Shown: positions 1 to 7,972 of the stretch, one piece after another
How positions within the stretch are numbered: the first letter of the stretch is position 1
How the letters are laid out: every line of letters starts with the position of its first letter
Assembly (NCBI GenBank): GCA_964405325.1
Contig: CAYONM010000021.1
Location: 1-28,404, forward strand
Length of the DNA: 28,404 nt
Source of the DNA: CAYONM01 sp964405325
Lineage (GTDB): Bacteria; Planctomycetota; UBA11346
Direction of reading: 5' to 3'
Program-made: the position numbers and the translations under genes
The notes under the pieces: model-generated
Database searches by the model: none
What the model saw: only the letters and a program-made list of their open reading frames with translations
Told to the model about the DNA's origin: nothing

Positions 1-1100
1 CTGAAGGAGATCGGCTGGTCCAGTTTGCCTGGGACTGGGGTGATGGCACGAGCACGGTCGTGGATGCCCCCACGGCAAGCCATACCTATGCCGCAGGTGG
101 CAGCTACCTGGTCACCCTCTCCGTAACCGATGAGTATGGCGCCACCGGCAGCGTCCAGGGTCAGGTCGTGCCGATCTCCGACGGAAGCAACCTCACAGGG
201 CATGGCGGACTGAGCATGCGCGCCCTATCGGGAGGCAGTTTTCTGATGGGCGAGGACGACGTCGGTGATTGGTTCGATTTCGGCTATGAGGACCCGGAGC
301 ATACGGTGACCCTGTCACCGTTCGCGATCAGCGTCTACGAGGTCACCAACGCCCAATGCGTCGCGCTCATGAACTGGGCCATCGACCAGGGACTGGCGAG
401 CGTGACCAGCACCGCGGTCGAACACGACGGCACCGTCCTATTGGTGCTGGACCAGAAGGGAAAAGGTGATGAGCGGAATATGCAGATCAGCTGGAATGGG
501 AGCGAACTGGTAGCGGACGGCGAGGGCTGGCTTCTAGAGCGTGACGATGTCAACGACCATCCAACCGGCCAGATGACCTGGTATGGCGCGCTCGCCTACT
601 GTGCCTTTCTCAATCAACGCGAAGAGCTTGAGCAGGCAGTTGATCTGGAGACCTGGTCCATCGATACCACCCTCAATGGTTACCGTTTGCCGACGGAAGC
701 CGAATGGGAGTTCGCCGCTCGCGGGGGTCTGGAGCAGAAGATCTATCCTTGGGGTGACGAGCTCGACGGTACGCTCGCCAATTACCACTTGAGCGCGGCC
801 CCGTATGAAATCAGTCGTAAATCTCCGGTCGGCTACTACCCTCCGAACGGTTACGGCCTGTATGATGTAGCTGGCAACCAAAATGAATGGTGTGTCGACT
901 GGTTCGCTGCCGATTACTACGCCAGCTCGCCCGAGCATGACCCCCTGGGCCCGGATTCCGGCACGACACGGGTCATACGCAGTGGTGCCTTCAACGTGAG
1001 CGATGTCGCCGTGCGATGCTCGGCTCGCCCGTCTTCCCCTCCGACAGATATTGGCGGCTTCCGCCCCGTCCGCTCGCAGCCGCCAGGCGCCAATCAGTAG
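1..1100 (+). CDS. PKD + SUMF1 (FGE-like fold) protein, 5' end missing
   Basis: The reading frame is open from the window edge (first full codon at base 3) to a TAG at 1098-1100, so the N-terminus and any signal peptide lie outside. The first ~55 visible residues form a PKD domain, with the WDWGDGT motif and the SHTYAAGGSYLVTLSVTD strand pair. From about residue 70 to the end there is a SUMF1/FGE-sulfatase fold: GGSFLMG, VYEVTNAQC, YRLPTEAEWEFAARGG, GLYDVAGNQNEWCVDW and a terminal GGFRPVRS. PKD domains are usually extracellular, so a secreted or surface protein is inferred. The paired copper-binding cysteines of catalytic formylglycine-generating enzymes are not visible in the RSGAFN...RCSAR segment. 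A structural or ligand-binding role for the C-type-lectin-like fold is therefore more likely than sulfatase activation. The family call is firm; the function is unknown. Confidence 0.9.
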   Translation, partial: EGDRLVQFAWDWGDGTSTVVDAPTASHTYAAGGSYLVTLSVTDEYGATGSVQGQVVPISDGSNLTGHGGLSMRALSGGSFLMGEDDVGDWFDFGYEDPEHTVTLSPFAISVYEVTNAQCVALMNWAIDQGLASVTSTAVEHDGTVLLVLDQKGKGDERNMQISWNGSELVADGEGWLLERDDVNDHPTGQMTWYGALAYCAFLNQREELEQAVDLETWSIDTTLNGYRLPTEAEWEFAARGGLEQKIYPWGDELDGTLANYHLSAAPYEISRKSPVGYYPPNGYGLYDVAGNQNEWCVDWFAADYYASSPEHDPLGPDSGTTRVIRSGAFNVSDVAVRCSARPSSPPTDIGGFRPVRSQPPGANQ

Positions 1101-1130
1101 TCGGTTCTTATAACAAAGACGAGGAATCAG

Positions 1131-1600
1131 ATGCAACCTAGCCACGACACCCCATATGCAGCAGTACACTGGTTGTCACCCTTCGCGCCTACAAAGGCCT
1201 CCTGGTGCCAGCTCTGATCACGCTCCTGGCCGCAGCCTGGCTGCCGGCAGCCGAGAAGGGCTCGCCCTAATGGCACGACGCCAGCATCCTCGCCTTTCCC
1301 GACCTGGGCGAACTGAAAGCATTGGTAGCTATATCCACCATCCGCTACGAGGATGGCACCCTGGCCGACCCGGTCGCCAGCTGGGAGAGTCAGAACCAGG
1401 ATTGCCAGGACCACGACGAGCGGCTGCGGGCCGACAGCTACGGTCAGGCCTGGTACAGCTGGCCGAGGACCATGTCCTGCGTCTCGAAGAAGAGGCCGCC
1501 CCCCTGCAGGCGACGGTTGAGGCCACCTGGACAACAGCCCCGCCAAGCGCTGCCGCCTACACAGGCGACCAACGCGGGCCAGCACCTGAGCAGATGCCTC
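1131..1600 (+). pseudogene. Decayed secreted-protein gene (frameshifts and internal stop)
   Basis: No intact gene lies here, but gene-like pieces appear in successive frames. A GAGG ribosome-binding motif at 1121-1124 precedes ATG 1131, which would run only to a TGA at 1218-1220. From 1166 a second frame reads like a signal peptide (RAYKGLLVPALITLLAAAWLPAAEKG) and stops at TAA 1268-1270. The same frame then continues with ordinary protein-like sequence (DASILAFPDLGELKALV, then STIRYEDGTLADPVASWE) to about 1455. From about 1459 the next frame gives a coiled-coil-like stretch (QLAEDHVLRLEEEAAPLQAT). This fits an exported protein of perhaps 130-150 residues broken by at least two frameshifts and one stop. 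Sequencing error is an alternative. The family is not recognised. A minus-strand open frame over the same bases has no convincing start or domain. Confidence 0.45.
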
Positions 1601-1759
1601 CCCACATCGCTGTCTCTCATCTCGATTTCAGAGGAGATTCCTTTCCCATGACCCCATTTCTTTACTACGCAACCCCAACGGGCTTGCGGCGGAAATGGTC
1701 CTGGGACATCGTTGCGATTACCGCCGCCGAGTTTTTGAACAGATTCTCCGACCGGTCCG
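1601..1759 (+). other. Intergenic stretch with a possible gene-start remnant
   Basis: A GAGGAG motif at 1631-1636 lies 11 nt before ATG 1648. That frame (MTPFLYYATPTGLRRKW...) runs only to 1821, into the oppositely oriented phosphoesterase gene, giving 57 residues. A neighbouring frame over the same bases also looks protein-like (LRNPNGLAAEMVLGHRCDY). Neither resembles a known family. Together with the decayed gene before it, this looks like the debris of one or two lost genes rather than a functional small ORF. Confidence 0.25.
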
Positions 1760-2491
1760 CTATTTTCCGAGATACAGCCGTTGCGCCAGTACCTCGGGCA
1801 GTCCGGCTTCGCGGATCTTAGCGGCCGCCGAGTCGATGTCGTATTCCAGGCGCTTGATGGTGACCATCTGTGCTTCGGTGTCGTACAGGGCGTAGCCGGT
1901 CAGGCTGTTTTCGTCCCGCGGTTGGCCCACCGAGCCGGCGTTGATGATGGTGGCGGACTCCGGATCGAGGGGAATTTCCCGATCCAGGGTATAAGTGATG
2001 GGTTCGGAATTGAAAAAGCCGACGGGCACATGGCTGTGGCCCAGGAAGCCGACGCTGTTGTCGATGCGGCTCAGGGCCTCGAAACTCAATTGAGCGTCGA
2101 ACACGGTTTGGATATAATTGAAGGCTTCTGGTTGGTGGAAGGTGCCATGAGCCAAAGCAAAATGCTCGTTGCTGCGATATAACGGCAACTCTGCCAGCCA
2201 GGTCTTGTGCTCATCGCTGAGCTGGTCGCGTGTCCACATCGCCGATGCCTTGGCATAAGCGTTGAAGAAGTCGATGGAGATGCGCTCAATCGCAGCCCAA
2301 TCGTGATTGCCAGCGATGGTTTCGATCTTGCGCTCGCGGACCATTTCTAGGCAGCGGACGGGCTCTGCGCCGTAGCCGACAATATCGCCCAGGGAGTAGA
2401 TCTTGTCGACCGGCTCGGCATCCACCGCTTTCAGCACGGTTTCGAGAGCATCGAAATTTGCGTGGATGTCTCCGAGAATAGCGTAACGCAC
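1760..2491 (-). CDS. Calcineurin-like metallophosphoesterase
   Basis: This 243-residue protein has the full metallophosphoesterase signature: GDIHANFDALE (D8, H10), SLGDIVGYG, AGNHDW, AHGTFHQ and GHSHVP. These residues hold the two-metal centre of the superfamily. The fold and length match the YfcE/MJ0936-like (Metallophos_2) group, which hydrolyses phosphodiesters or phosphomonoesters; the natural substrate cannot be read from sequence. The start is taken as GTG 2491, giving VRYAILGD directly at the first motif, with GGAG (2501-2504) 9 nt upstream. An ATG at 2581 would add about 30 low-complexity residues and overlap the upstream gene. It lies 31 bp after the membrane-protein gene on the same strand, so co-transcription is likely. 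No signal peptide is present, so it is cytosolic. Confidence 0.9.
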   Translation of the reverse strand: MRYAILGDIHANFDALETVLKAVDAEPVDKIYSLGDIVGYGAEPVRCLEMVRERKIETIAGNHDWAAIERISIDFFNAYAKASAMWTRDQLSDEHKTWLAELPLYRSNEHFALAHGTFHQPEAFNYIQTVFDAQLSFEALSRIDNSVGFLGHSHVPVGFFNSEPITYTLDREIPLDPESATIINAGSVGQPRDENSLTGYALYDTEAQMVTIKRLEYDIDSAAAKIREAGLPEVLAQRLYLGK

Positions 2492-2500
2492 GTAGGGGGG

Positions 2501-2504
2501 CTCC
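2501..2504 (-). promoter_or_regulatory. Ribosome-binding site deciding a GTG start
   Basis: On the minus strand GGAG lies 9 nt before GTG 2491. It supports that codon as the start of the metallophosphoesterase over the upstream in-frame ATG at 2581. The same GGAG-type motif precedes many other starts in this window. Confidence 0.6.
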
Positions 2505-2522
2505 GATCGATTACAGTTTTCG

Positions 2523-3344
2523 TTAGGGAATGTCCTGGTTCTGGAACCAAGCAGCCCCCAGGAGCAGAAGTCCGCAAGCATAGAGGCCAGCGTAGGTCAG
2601 GGAAAGGGCAAAGTAAGCAGGGTTCAGCTCTTGTTGTGCAAACTGCAGGGCATCATCGATACTGAAGATGCTCAGAGACGGGAGTGGCGTGAGCAGGTGC
2701 CAATCGGCTGCGCCACACAGATTCAGGGTCACGAACAGGCTACTCATGAGCAGAATATTGACGGTCAGTGGCACCAACAGCGCCAGTACGGTTGCCAAAG
2801 CCGTCAGGGTGGCAGCCTCAGCCCAGACCAGGCCGTGAGCGACCAGCAGCCGGGACCAGGGGATCCAGGCTTCGTCGACCCGGAGTTTATTCCCCACCGA
2901 GCCATGAAAGCCGTACTCGGCAGTGTAGACGAAACAACCCAGGTGCAGTCCGGCCAGCAGCAGCAGGACGGTGCCGATGAGCAACCAAATGCCCAGGCTG
3001 CGACCAAACAGATAAGCGGAACGGCTCAGTGGCTTGGCGAACAGGGTCAACGCGGTGCGCGAGTGCAGTTCGTCGTGGATGGTGGTCGAGGCGAGGATCA
3101 CCGCCAGGAACAGCGCCGCCAGTCGCGCGACCGCCACGCCCGAGGTCGCCAGTAGTCGCAGGCGATCGTTGTCATCGAAATTGAAGGCGCCGAACAGCCA
3201 GCTCAGTAGCAGGGCCACGGCTGCCAACGCCAGCACCAACAGTGTGGTCGGCTGCCGTAGGCCATGCCACCAGGTCAGACGCAGGATGGCCAACATGGGT
3301 AGGGTTGTATGGCGGTGCTGGGGTTTGTCATTGGCTTGTGGCAT
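2523..3344 (-). CDS. ABC-2-type multi-spanning membrane protein
   Basis: This protein of about 273 residues has roughly six hydrophobic helices: near MLAILRL...LLLSWLFGAF, the VARLAALFLAVIL segment, LGIWLLIGTVLLLLAGLHLG, a long pair around LATVLALLVPLTVNILLMSSLF, and a final one near LTYAGLYACGLLLLGAAWF. After the second helix, HDELHSRTALTLFAKPLSRSAYLFGRSLG matches the cytoplasmic element typical of ABC-2 permeases (E-x-x-x-x-T-x-x-x-x-x-x-P-x-S-R). No ATP-binding subunit gene is adjacent, so its partner must be encoded elsewhere. The start is uncertain: ATG 3344 (MPQANDK) is chosen, ATG 3296 is possible, and neither has a strong ribosome-binding site. It sits directly upstream of the metallophosphoesterase and is divergent from the kinase gene, with about 217 bp of control region between them. 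Confidence 0.75.
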   Translation of the reverse strand: MPQANDKPQHRHTTLPMLAILRLTWWHGLRQPTTLLVLALAAVALLLSWLFGAFNFDDNDRLRLLATSGVAVARLAALFLAVILASTTIHDELHSRTALTLFAKPLSRSAYLFGRSLGIWLLIGTVLLLLAGLHLGCFVYTAEYGFHGSVGNKLRVDEAWIPWSRLLVAHGLVWAEAATLTALATVLALLVPLTVNILLMSSLFVTLNLCGAADWHLLTPLPSLSIFSIDDALQFAQQELNPAYFALSLTYAGLYACGLLLLGAAWFQNQDIP

Positions 3345-3561
3345 TCGCTCGCTGTGGCCCTGCTCGTTCCTCCCGCTGTCGCGTGAGCGCGAATCTGATT
3401 TTCGCGGGTGTCGACCGTCATCGAGACTGGAAACGTGTTCCGATTCCTGGCCGCCGACCATGTTCCGAGGGCTGGAGACCGTCGACAGAAGAAGCACGCC
3501 AAGGCAGCCTGCGAAAAGGGCACGAGCGTCAGCGGACTATGGCGTGTATAGTCATCTAATC

Positions 3562-6297
3562 ATGGCGCCCGATCATCCTGAACAGATCGCCAAATTTCGT
3601 ATCGTCGCACCACTCGGACAGGGCGCCATGGGTACGGTGTTTCGTGCCGAGCAGATGGGCCTGGGCCGGCAGGTGGCCCTGAAGGTGCTCTCGCCGGGCT
3701 TGGCCAGTCAGCCCGGTTTCTGCGATCGTTTCCTGCGCGAGGCGCAGGCGGCGGCCAAGATCCTGCATCCACATGTGATCACCTGTTATGATACCGGTGA
3801 GGACCAGGGTTTTTATTATATGGCTCTGGAACTGGCCCTGGGCGGTGATCTGGAACGGCAGGCGGAACAGGCGCCGCTGGACGAGGCCAAGGTGCTGTTG
3901 TGGATCCGGCAGTGCGCCGACGGGCTGCAGGCCATCTGCGATGCCGGTATGCTGCATCGCGATATCAAACCGGCGAATCTCTTTCTGGATCAGCAGGGCC
4001 AGGCCAAGATCGCCGATCTCGGTCTGGCTCGCTTGGTCTCGGGTGAGGATATGCTGACCCAGGCCGGCGCGGTGATGGGGACGCCAGCCTACATGGCACC
4101 CGAACAGGCCCGTGGCGTGGCGGATCTGGATATCCGAGCGGATATCTACGGTCTCGGGGCCAGCTTGTACAAGCTGCTCACTGGGCAGATGCCCTACCAC
4201 GCCGATTCCCCCATCGCCACCCTGCAGCGGCTGCTCAATGACCCCTTGCCGGATCCACGGCAGTTCAATGACCTGCTCAGCAAAGAGGCGGTGGCGATTG
4301 TGGTCAAAGCCATGGCCAAGGATCGCGATGAGCGCTATCGCTACCCGCGGCAATTGCGCGAGGATCTGGACTGTGTGTTGCAGGGTTTGGAGGTGCAGCA
4401 CGCCCTCGACCAGCGGGGCAGCCATGCGCGCTTGCTGACGCCGACGCCTGGCTTGGCCCAGGAACCGGAGAACAAGCGACGGCCACCCAGCAGCAAACAT
4501 GGTCGTCTGACCACGAGTGCGCAGCGGAAAGACGTCGCCCCCGAGGTTACCGCCGAGACGGAGCCTCGGCGGGGGACCACCGAGCGGGTTCGTCGACGTA
4601 GTGAATGCGTGCCGTCGGTGGAGGCCGAGCTCAAGCTTTCGAAAAAGGATCTGGCACGTCTGCTCAAGCGAATCCATCTGGCCGAAGACAAGTTGTCGGC
4701 GTGGATCAATCTCGCTCCGGGTGCCTGCTTTCCACGCCGCATGCTGGAGCTGCTGCTGAGGGAAGCCGAGGTGGTGTATGGCATCGACGACGCATCTATC
4801 ACCGCCGCCACCCGGCCAGCGGTGCAGCCACGACGCATGATCCTGGCCAAGGGCGATGAGGCTTCACCGGGTGTGGCGGGGCGCGATGTGCAGGGGGAGG
4901 CCATTCCGGCTCTGCAGGTGGCGATCGTGCTCCGGGTATCGGACGATGGCATGCTGGCCTATGCGTTGATGCGTCCCGGCTCGCTGGTGCAGTCGGACCT
5001 AGCCAAGCTGGCGATTCTGCAGAAAGGCATTTGTTTCGGGATCGACCCCGCCGCTGCCAGGCGCCTGTACGATGGTCCGCCCGATGCTGCCGGTCGCATT
5101 GTGGTCGCGCGTGGCCGGCCGGTGCGCGCGGGTATTCCAGCTGGTTTCCACCTGCTGAACGACCAGTTGAACACCACTATGGACAACCTGGTGACCCGGG
5201 ATCTGTCCTCGGTTCGAGCCGGTGATGTTTTGGCGGTTTGGCAGGAGGGTCAGCAGGCGGTGTCTGGCATGGACGTCTACGGCAATCGGCGCGAGCCGCC
5301 ACCGTGTCCGGAGCTGCAGCCAGAGGATTTTGCCGGTGAGGGCACTGAGATCGCCCGTTCCAGCGATGGCCAACTGGAGCTGCGCGCCACCGGCTCTGGC
5401 TTGTGCCAACAGCAGCGAACCGGTGCGATCCGGGTGGTTCGCGCGGTCGAGATCGGTGGCGATCTGACTGCCGATTCGCAGCCGGTGGCGACCGACGATC
5501 TGGTGGTGGTGCGCGGCAATGTCGGGGCTGGAGCCCAGATCCAGAGTGCCTCGGATGTGGTGATCATGGGCGACTTGGCCGATGCCGAGGTGCATTGCTC
5601 CGGTTCCTTGCAGGTCGCGGGCATGATCGAGAGCGGTGAGTCCACCATCATTGCCGCCGAGGACGTGGAGGCTGGTGGTATCGCCGTGCGTCGGGTGATG
5701 GCCGGCGGCATTTGTGTGCGTGGCACCGTCCGTAATTGCGAATTGTTGGCCACTGGTGATATCGAAATCGATGAGGTGATTGGTGGGGCACTGCAGGCGG
5801 GTGGCTCCATCAAGGTACTGCGTGCGGGTGATGAGACCGGGTCCACCACCGAATTGTGGGCCGGACACCACCTTGACTACGAACAACAGAACGAGATGGC
5901 CGTGGTTGCAGAGCGGAAGCTGACCATAGAGCGCTCGAGGTTGGTGGAGCGGCGCAAGAAGATCTCCGGTGAGTTGGAGAATCTGGCAACGCGCCAGGCA
6001 CGCTTGTTGAGCGCCGGAGGCTTTGTCGACCGCAATGCCGCAATCGCAATCAATCAGAAACGCGACGAGCTCAGTCAGGAGCATCAGCGCTTGAACCAGG
6101 AGAGCGAGTGTAAGCGCCACGAGCTCAGCAAGCGCCGGCAGGTGTTGAGCGAGCTGGACCAGCTGACTGAAAACATCGAAGCCACCGTCGAAGTCCGCGA
6201 CATCGCCCACAAGGGGGTGGTGCTCAAGGTGGCCAATGCCGATGCCCAGGTGCTGCGCAGCAAGCGCAGCAAGGTGGAGATCAAGGTCGGGAAGTAG
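3562..6297 (+). CDS. Ser/Thr protein kinase fused to a FapA (DUF342)-like domain
   Basis: The protein has 911 residues from ATG 3562; the frame is open upstream, but the kinase begins at residue ~12. Residues ~12-275 are a complete Hanks-type kinase: GQGAMG loop, catalytic K41, HRD (132-134), DLG in place of DFG (152-154) and APE (179-181), so it is predicted active. A polar linker follows (~280-365). Residues ~370-620 resemble the N-terminal FapA/DUF342 region (ending near RPVRAGIPAG and SGMDVYGN). Residues ~625-770 are a repetitive right-handed-helix-like stretch of short Gly/Val turns (VVVRGNVGAGAQIQSASDVV), as in FapA/bactofilin-type folds. Residues ~773-873 are a coiled coil, and the C-terminal tail is FapA-like. 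No transmembrane helix is seen, unlike many planctomycete kinases, so a cytosolic scaffold-kinase is inferred. No clear ribosome-binding site precedes ATG 3562; a TATAGT at 3547-3552 could be a -10 element of a near-leaderless transcript. Confidence 0.9.
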   Translation: MAPDHPEQIAKFRIVAPLGQGAMGTVFRAEQMGLGRQVALKVLSPGLASQPGFCDRFLREAQAAAKILHPHVITCYDTGEDQGFYYMALELALGGDLERQAEQAPLDEAKVLLWIRQCADGLQAICDAGMLHRDIKPANLFLDQQGQAKIADLGLARLVSGEDMLTQAGAVMGTPAYMAPEQARGVADLDIRADIYGLGASLYKLLTGQMPYHADSPIATLQRLLNDPLPDPRQFNDLLSKEAVAIVVKAMAKDRDERYRYPRQLREDLDCVLQGLEVQHALDQRGSHARLLTPTPGLAQEPENKRRPPSSKHGRLTTSAQRKDVAPEVTAETEPRRGTTERVRRRSECVPSVEAELKLSKKDLARLLKRIHLAEDKLSAWINLAPGACFPRRMLELLLREAEVVYGIDDASITAATRPAVQPRRMILAKGDEASPGVAGRDVQGEAIPALQVAIVLRVSDDGMLAYALMRPGSLVQSDLAKLAILQKGICFGIDPAAARRLYDGPPDAAGRIVVARGRPVRAGIPAGFHLLNDQLNTTMDNLVTRDLSSVRAGDVLAVWQEGQQAVSGMDVYGNRREPPPCPELQPEDFAGEGTEIARSSDGQLELRATGSGLCQQQRTGAIRVVRAVEIGGDLTADSQPVATDDLVVVRGNVGAGAQIQSASDVVIMGDLADAEVHCSGSLQVAGMIESGESTIIAAEDVEAGGIAVRRVMAGGICVRGTVRNCELLATGDIEIDEVIGGALQAGGSIKVLRAGDETGSTTELWAGHHLDYEQQNEMAVVAERKLTIERSRLVERRKKISGELENLATRQARLLSAGGFVDRNAAIAINQKRDELSQEHQRLNQESECKRHELSKRRQVLSELDQLTENIEATVEVRDIAHKGVVLKVANADAQVLRSKRSKVEIKVGK

Positions 6298-6478
6298 GGC
6301 GGCCTGGTCACTGGCTTGCCGTGTTTGTTCGTGGCCAGACCGAGGCGTGTCGTCAGTCGGCAGTCACCAAGCCCCGTGTCGTGCTTCTATGCCGGACAGC
6401 GGGCCGGCTGCGAAGACTGTCGACTGAAGACGGCCTCTTCTGGGCGGTCCCCTTGAACCAGGTTCGTCGTGCCCGAGC

Positions 6479-7606
6479 ATGCCGCCGATGCGACTCTATA
6501 CCCAGTGGCTCCGCCCGGCCTTCTTCCAGTTCACGCCGGAGCAGGCTCATCATTTGGCCATGACCGGCCTCAAGGTGGGGCTGGGCCAGGCGGCCATACG
6601 GCGCTGGCTCAGCGGAGTTTTGGCCGTGCGGCATCCGATGTTGGCGCAAAAGTTGTGGGGTATCCCCTTCGTTTCGCCGGTGGGCTTGGCGGCCGGCTTC
6701 GACAAGAATGCCGAGGCTCTGGAGGAGTTGACGAGTCTGGGCTTTTCCCATGTGGAGGCAGGCACGGTCACCGGGCTGGGGCAGTCAGGTAATCCGCGAC
6801 CCCGTTGCTTCCGGCTGCCGCATGATAAGAGCCTGATCAATCGTATGGGTTTCAATAACCACGGCGCTGATCGGGTCGCCACCCGTCTCGGTCGTCGCTA
6901 CGATCCCGTCGGTGTCGGCGCCCAACGGCGGCCCAGCTGTGTTCTGGGCATCAACCTCGGTAAGAGCACCGCCAAAAACGTGTCCGAGGCTCTGGACGAC
7001 CACCTGCACAGCCTGGAATGTCTCGGCCCCTTTGCCGATTACGTGGTACTGAATGTCAGTTGTCCGAATGTGCAGGGCGTCACCTCCCTGCAGCATGCCG
7101 AATCCCTGCAACCGTTGCTGCAGGGCGTACGCGGCCGCTTGCGCGAATTGGCGCCGCGCACGCCTATGCTGGTCAAGATTGGTCCCGATCTGGACGACGC
7201 CGGCATCGACGCCGCGGTGGACGTGATCCTGGCTTGTGGTGGGGACGGTGTGCTCGCGACCAATACCAGCCGCGCCCGCTCCGGGCTGCGGACCAGTACG
7301 CGCCGGGTCGATGGCTTGGGCATGGGTGGCCTGTCCGGCCAAGCAATTCGGCATCGGTCCACGGCGGTGCTGGCACGGGTGGCCCGTCGTATCGATGGTC
7401 GCGTGCCGCTGATTGGCGTTGGCGGTATCGATTCTGCGGACGTGGCCTGGGAAAAGATCTGTCACGGTGCCAGCCTGGTCCAGGTCTACACCGGCTTCAT
7501 CTATGCCGGCCCCACGGTGGTGCGCGATATCTGCCGCGGTCTGGTGGCCCGCTTGAAGCAGCACGGTTTGCGCCACCTGCGCGAAGCGGTTGGCCGCGAT
7601 TTGTAA
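6479..7606 (+). CDS. pyrD: Dihydroorotate dehydrogenase, class 2-like (PyrD)
   Basis: The enzyme oxidises dihydroorotate to orotate in pyrimidine synthesis, using FMN. The 375-residue length and the N-terminal extension with a FTPEQAHHLAM helix fit the membrane-associated, quinone-using class 2. FMN and substrate motifs are clear: AAGFDKNAE (K76), NRMGFNNHG, GINLGKS, LVKIGPDL, LATNTS and GVGGIDS. The catalytic-base loop reads LNVSCPN, with Cys195 directly before Pro. E. coli-type class 2 enzymes carry Ser at that position, while Cys is the class 1 residue. Two starts, ATG 6479 and ATG 6488, are possible; neither has a strong ribosome-binding site. The gene stands alone in a pyrimidine sense, 181 bp after the kinase gene, and a MITE-like element starts 35 bp after its stop. 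Confidence 0.93.
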   Translation: MPPMRLYTQWLRPAFFQFTPEQAHHLAMTGLKVGLGQAAIRRWLSGVLAVRHPMLAQKLWGIPFVSPVGLAAGFDKNAEALEELTSLGFSHVEAGTVTGLGQSGNPRPRCFRLPHDKSLINRMGFNNHGADRVATRLGRRYDPVGVGAQRRPSCVLGINLGKSTAKNVSEALDDHLHSLECLGPFADYVVLNVSCPNVQGVTSLQHAESLQPLLQGVRGRLRELAPRTPMLVKIGPDLDDAGIDAAVDVILACGGDGVLATNTSRARSGLRTSTRRVDGLGMGGLSGQAIRHRSTAVLARVARRIDGRVPLIGVGGIDSADVAWEKICHGASLVQVYTGFIYAGPTVVRDICRGLVARLKQHGLRHLREAVGRDL

Positions 7607-7641
7607 CGGATCTTACCCCCTGAAATCGGACACCGAGTTAA

Positions 7642-7801
7642 GGGCATCTCTATAAACTCAGGTCGAGCCAGGCTTGCGCTTCCCGGCCCTGCCGGCGTTG
7701 CTGGAACCTCGAAATAGCCCTGCTCATCCTTCGGCCCCAGCGCCTTGGCAGGACCAAAAATCGTCTACGCCTGGCTCGACCTGAGTTAATAGCGGTGCCC
7801 C
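7642..7801. mobile_element. MITE-like element, 160 bp, TTAA flanks
   Basis: Two imperfect inverted repeats of about 32-33 bp bound this segment. The inner 19 bp (AACTCAGGTCGAGCCAGGC, 7655-7673) is matched perfectly by its reverse complement at 7769-7787. The outer part (GGGCATCTCTATA against GGGGCACCGCTAT) differs by one indel and a few substitutions. The element is flanked on both sides by TTAA (7638-7641 and 7802-7805), as expected for a 4-bp target duplication. TTAA fits the YTAR target known for the IS5 subgroup, but no family is assigned. There is no transposase gene, so it would need one in trans. It lies between the convergent pyrD and GH3 genes, and as RNA it would form a long hairpin. 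Confidence 0.75.
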
Positions 7802-7918
7802 TTAAGGTGGTTGGACCTGACGTGCAGCATGTTGATAGAATGGGTTCGTGCCAGCGGGAGGGCGGCGTCCGGTTTATGGAACTGAGGTGCTCCTCGGCGT
7901 GTGATCTCAGCAGGTACA

Positions 7919-7957
7919 GCCAGACAGGCAGGAGACGCTGCCTCCTGCCTGTCTGGC
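7919..7957. terminator. Strong hairpin between convergent genes
   Basis: A perfect 16-bp stem (GCCAGACAGGCAGGAG, 7919-7934, with its complement 7942-7957) and a 7-nt loop lie 16 bp after the GH3 stop codon and downstream of pyrD. The U-tract is weak on both strands (TTTT only at 7972-7969 read as AAAA on the opposite side of the stem). The position and stem strength suggest a bidirectional terminator or 3'-end stabiliser. Confidence 0.6.
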
Positions 7958-7972
7958 ATCATTACCATGTTT

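Noticed and set aside
1127..1585. Minus-strand open frame of about 152 codons in the decayed region
   Set aside because: It has no domain, no ribosome-binding site and an unusual composition; the plus-strand fragments look more like real protein.
4999..6210. Long minus-strand open frame (about 400 codons) opposite the kinase-FapA gene
   Set aside because: It mirrors the third-position GC bias of the real gene, shows no domain, and the plus-strand protein has clear motifs over the same bases.
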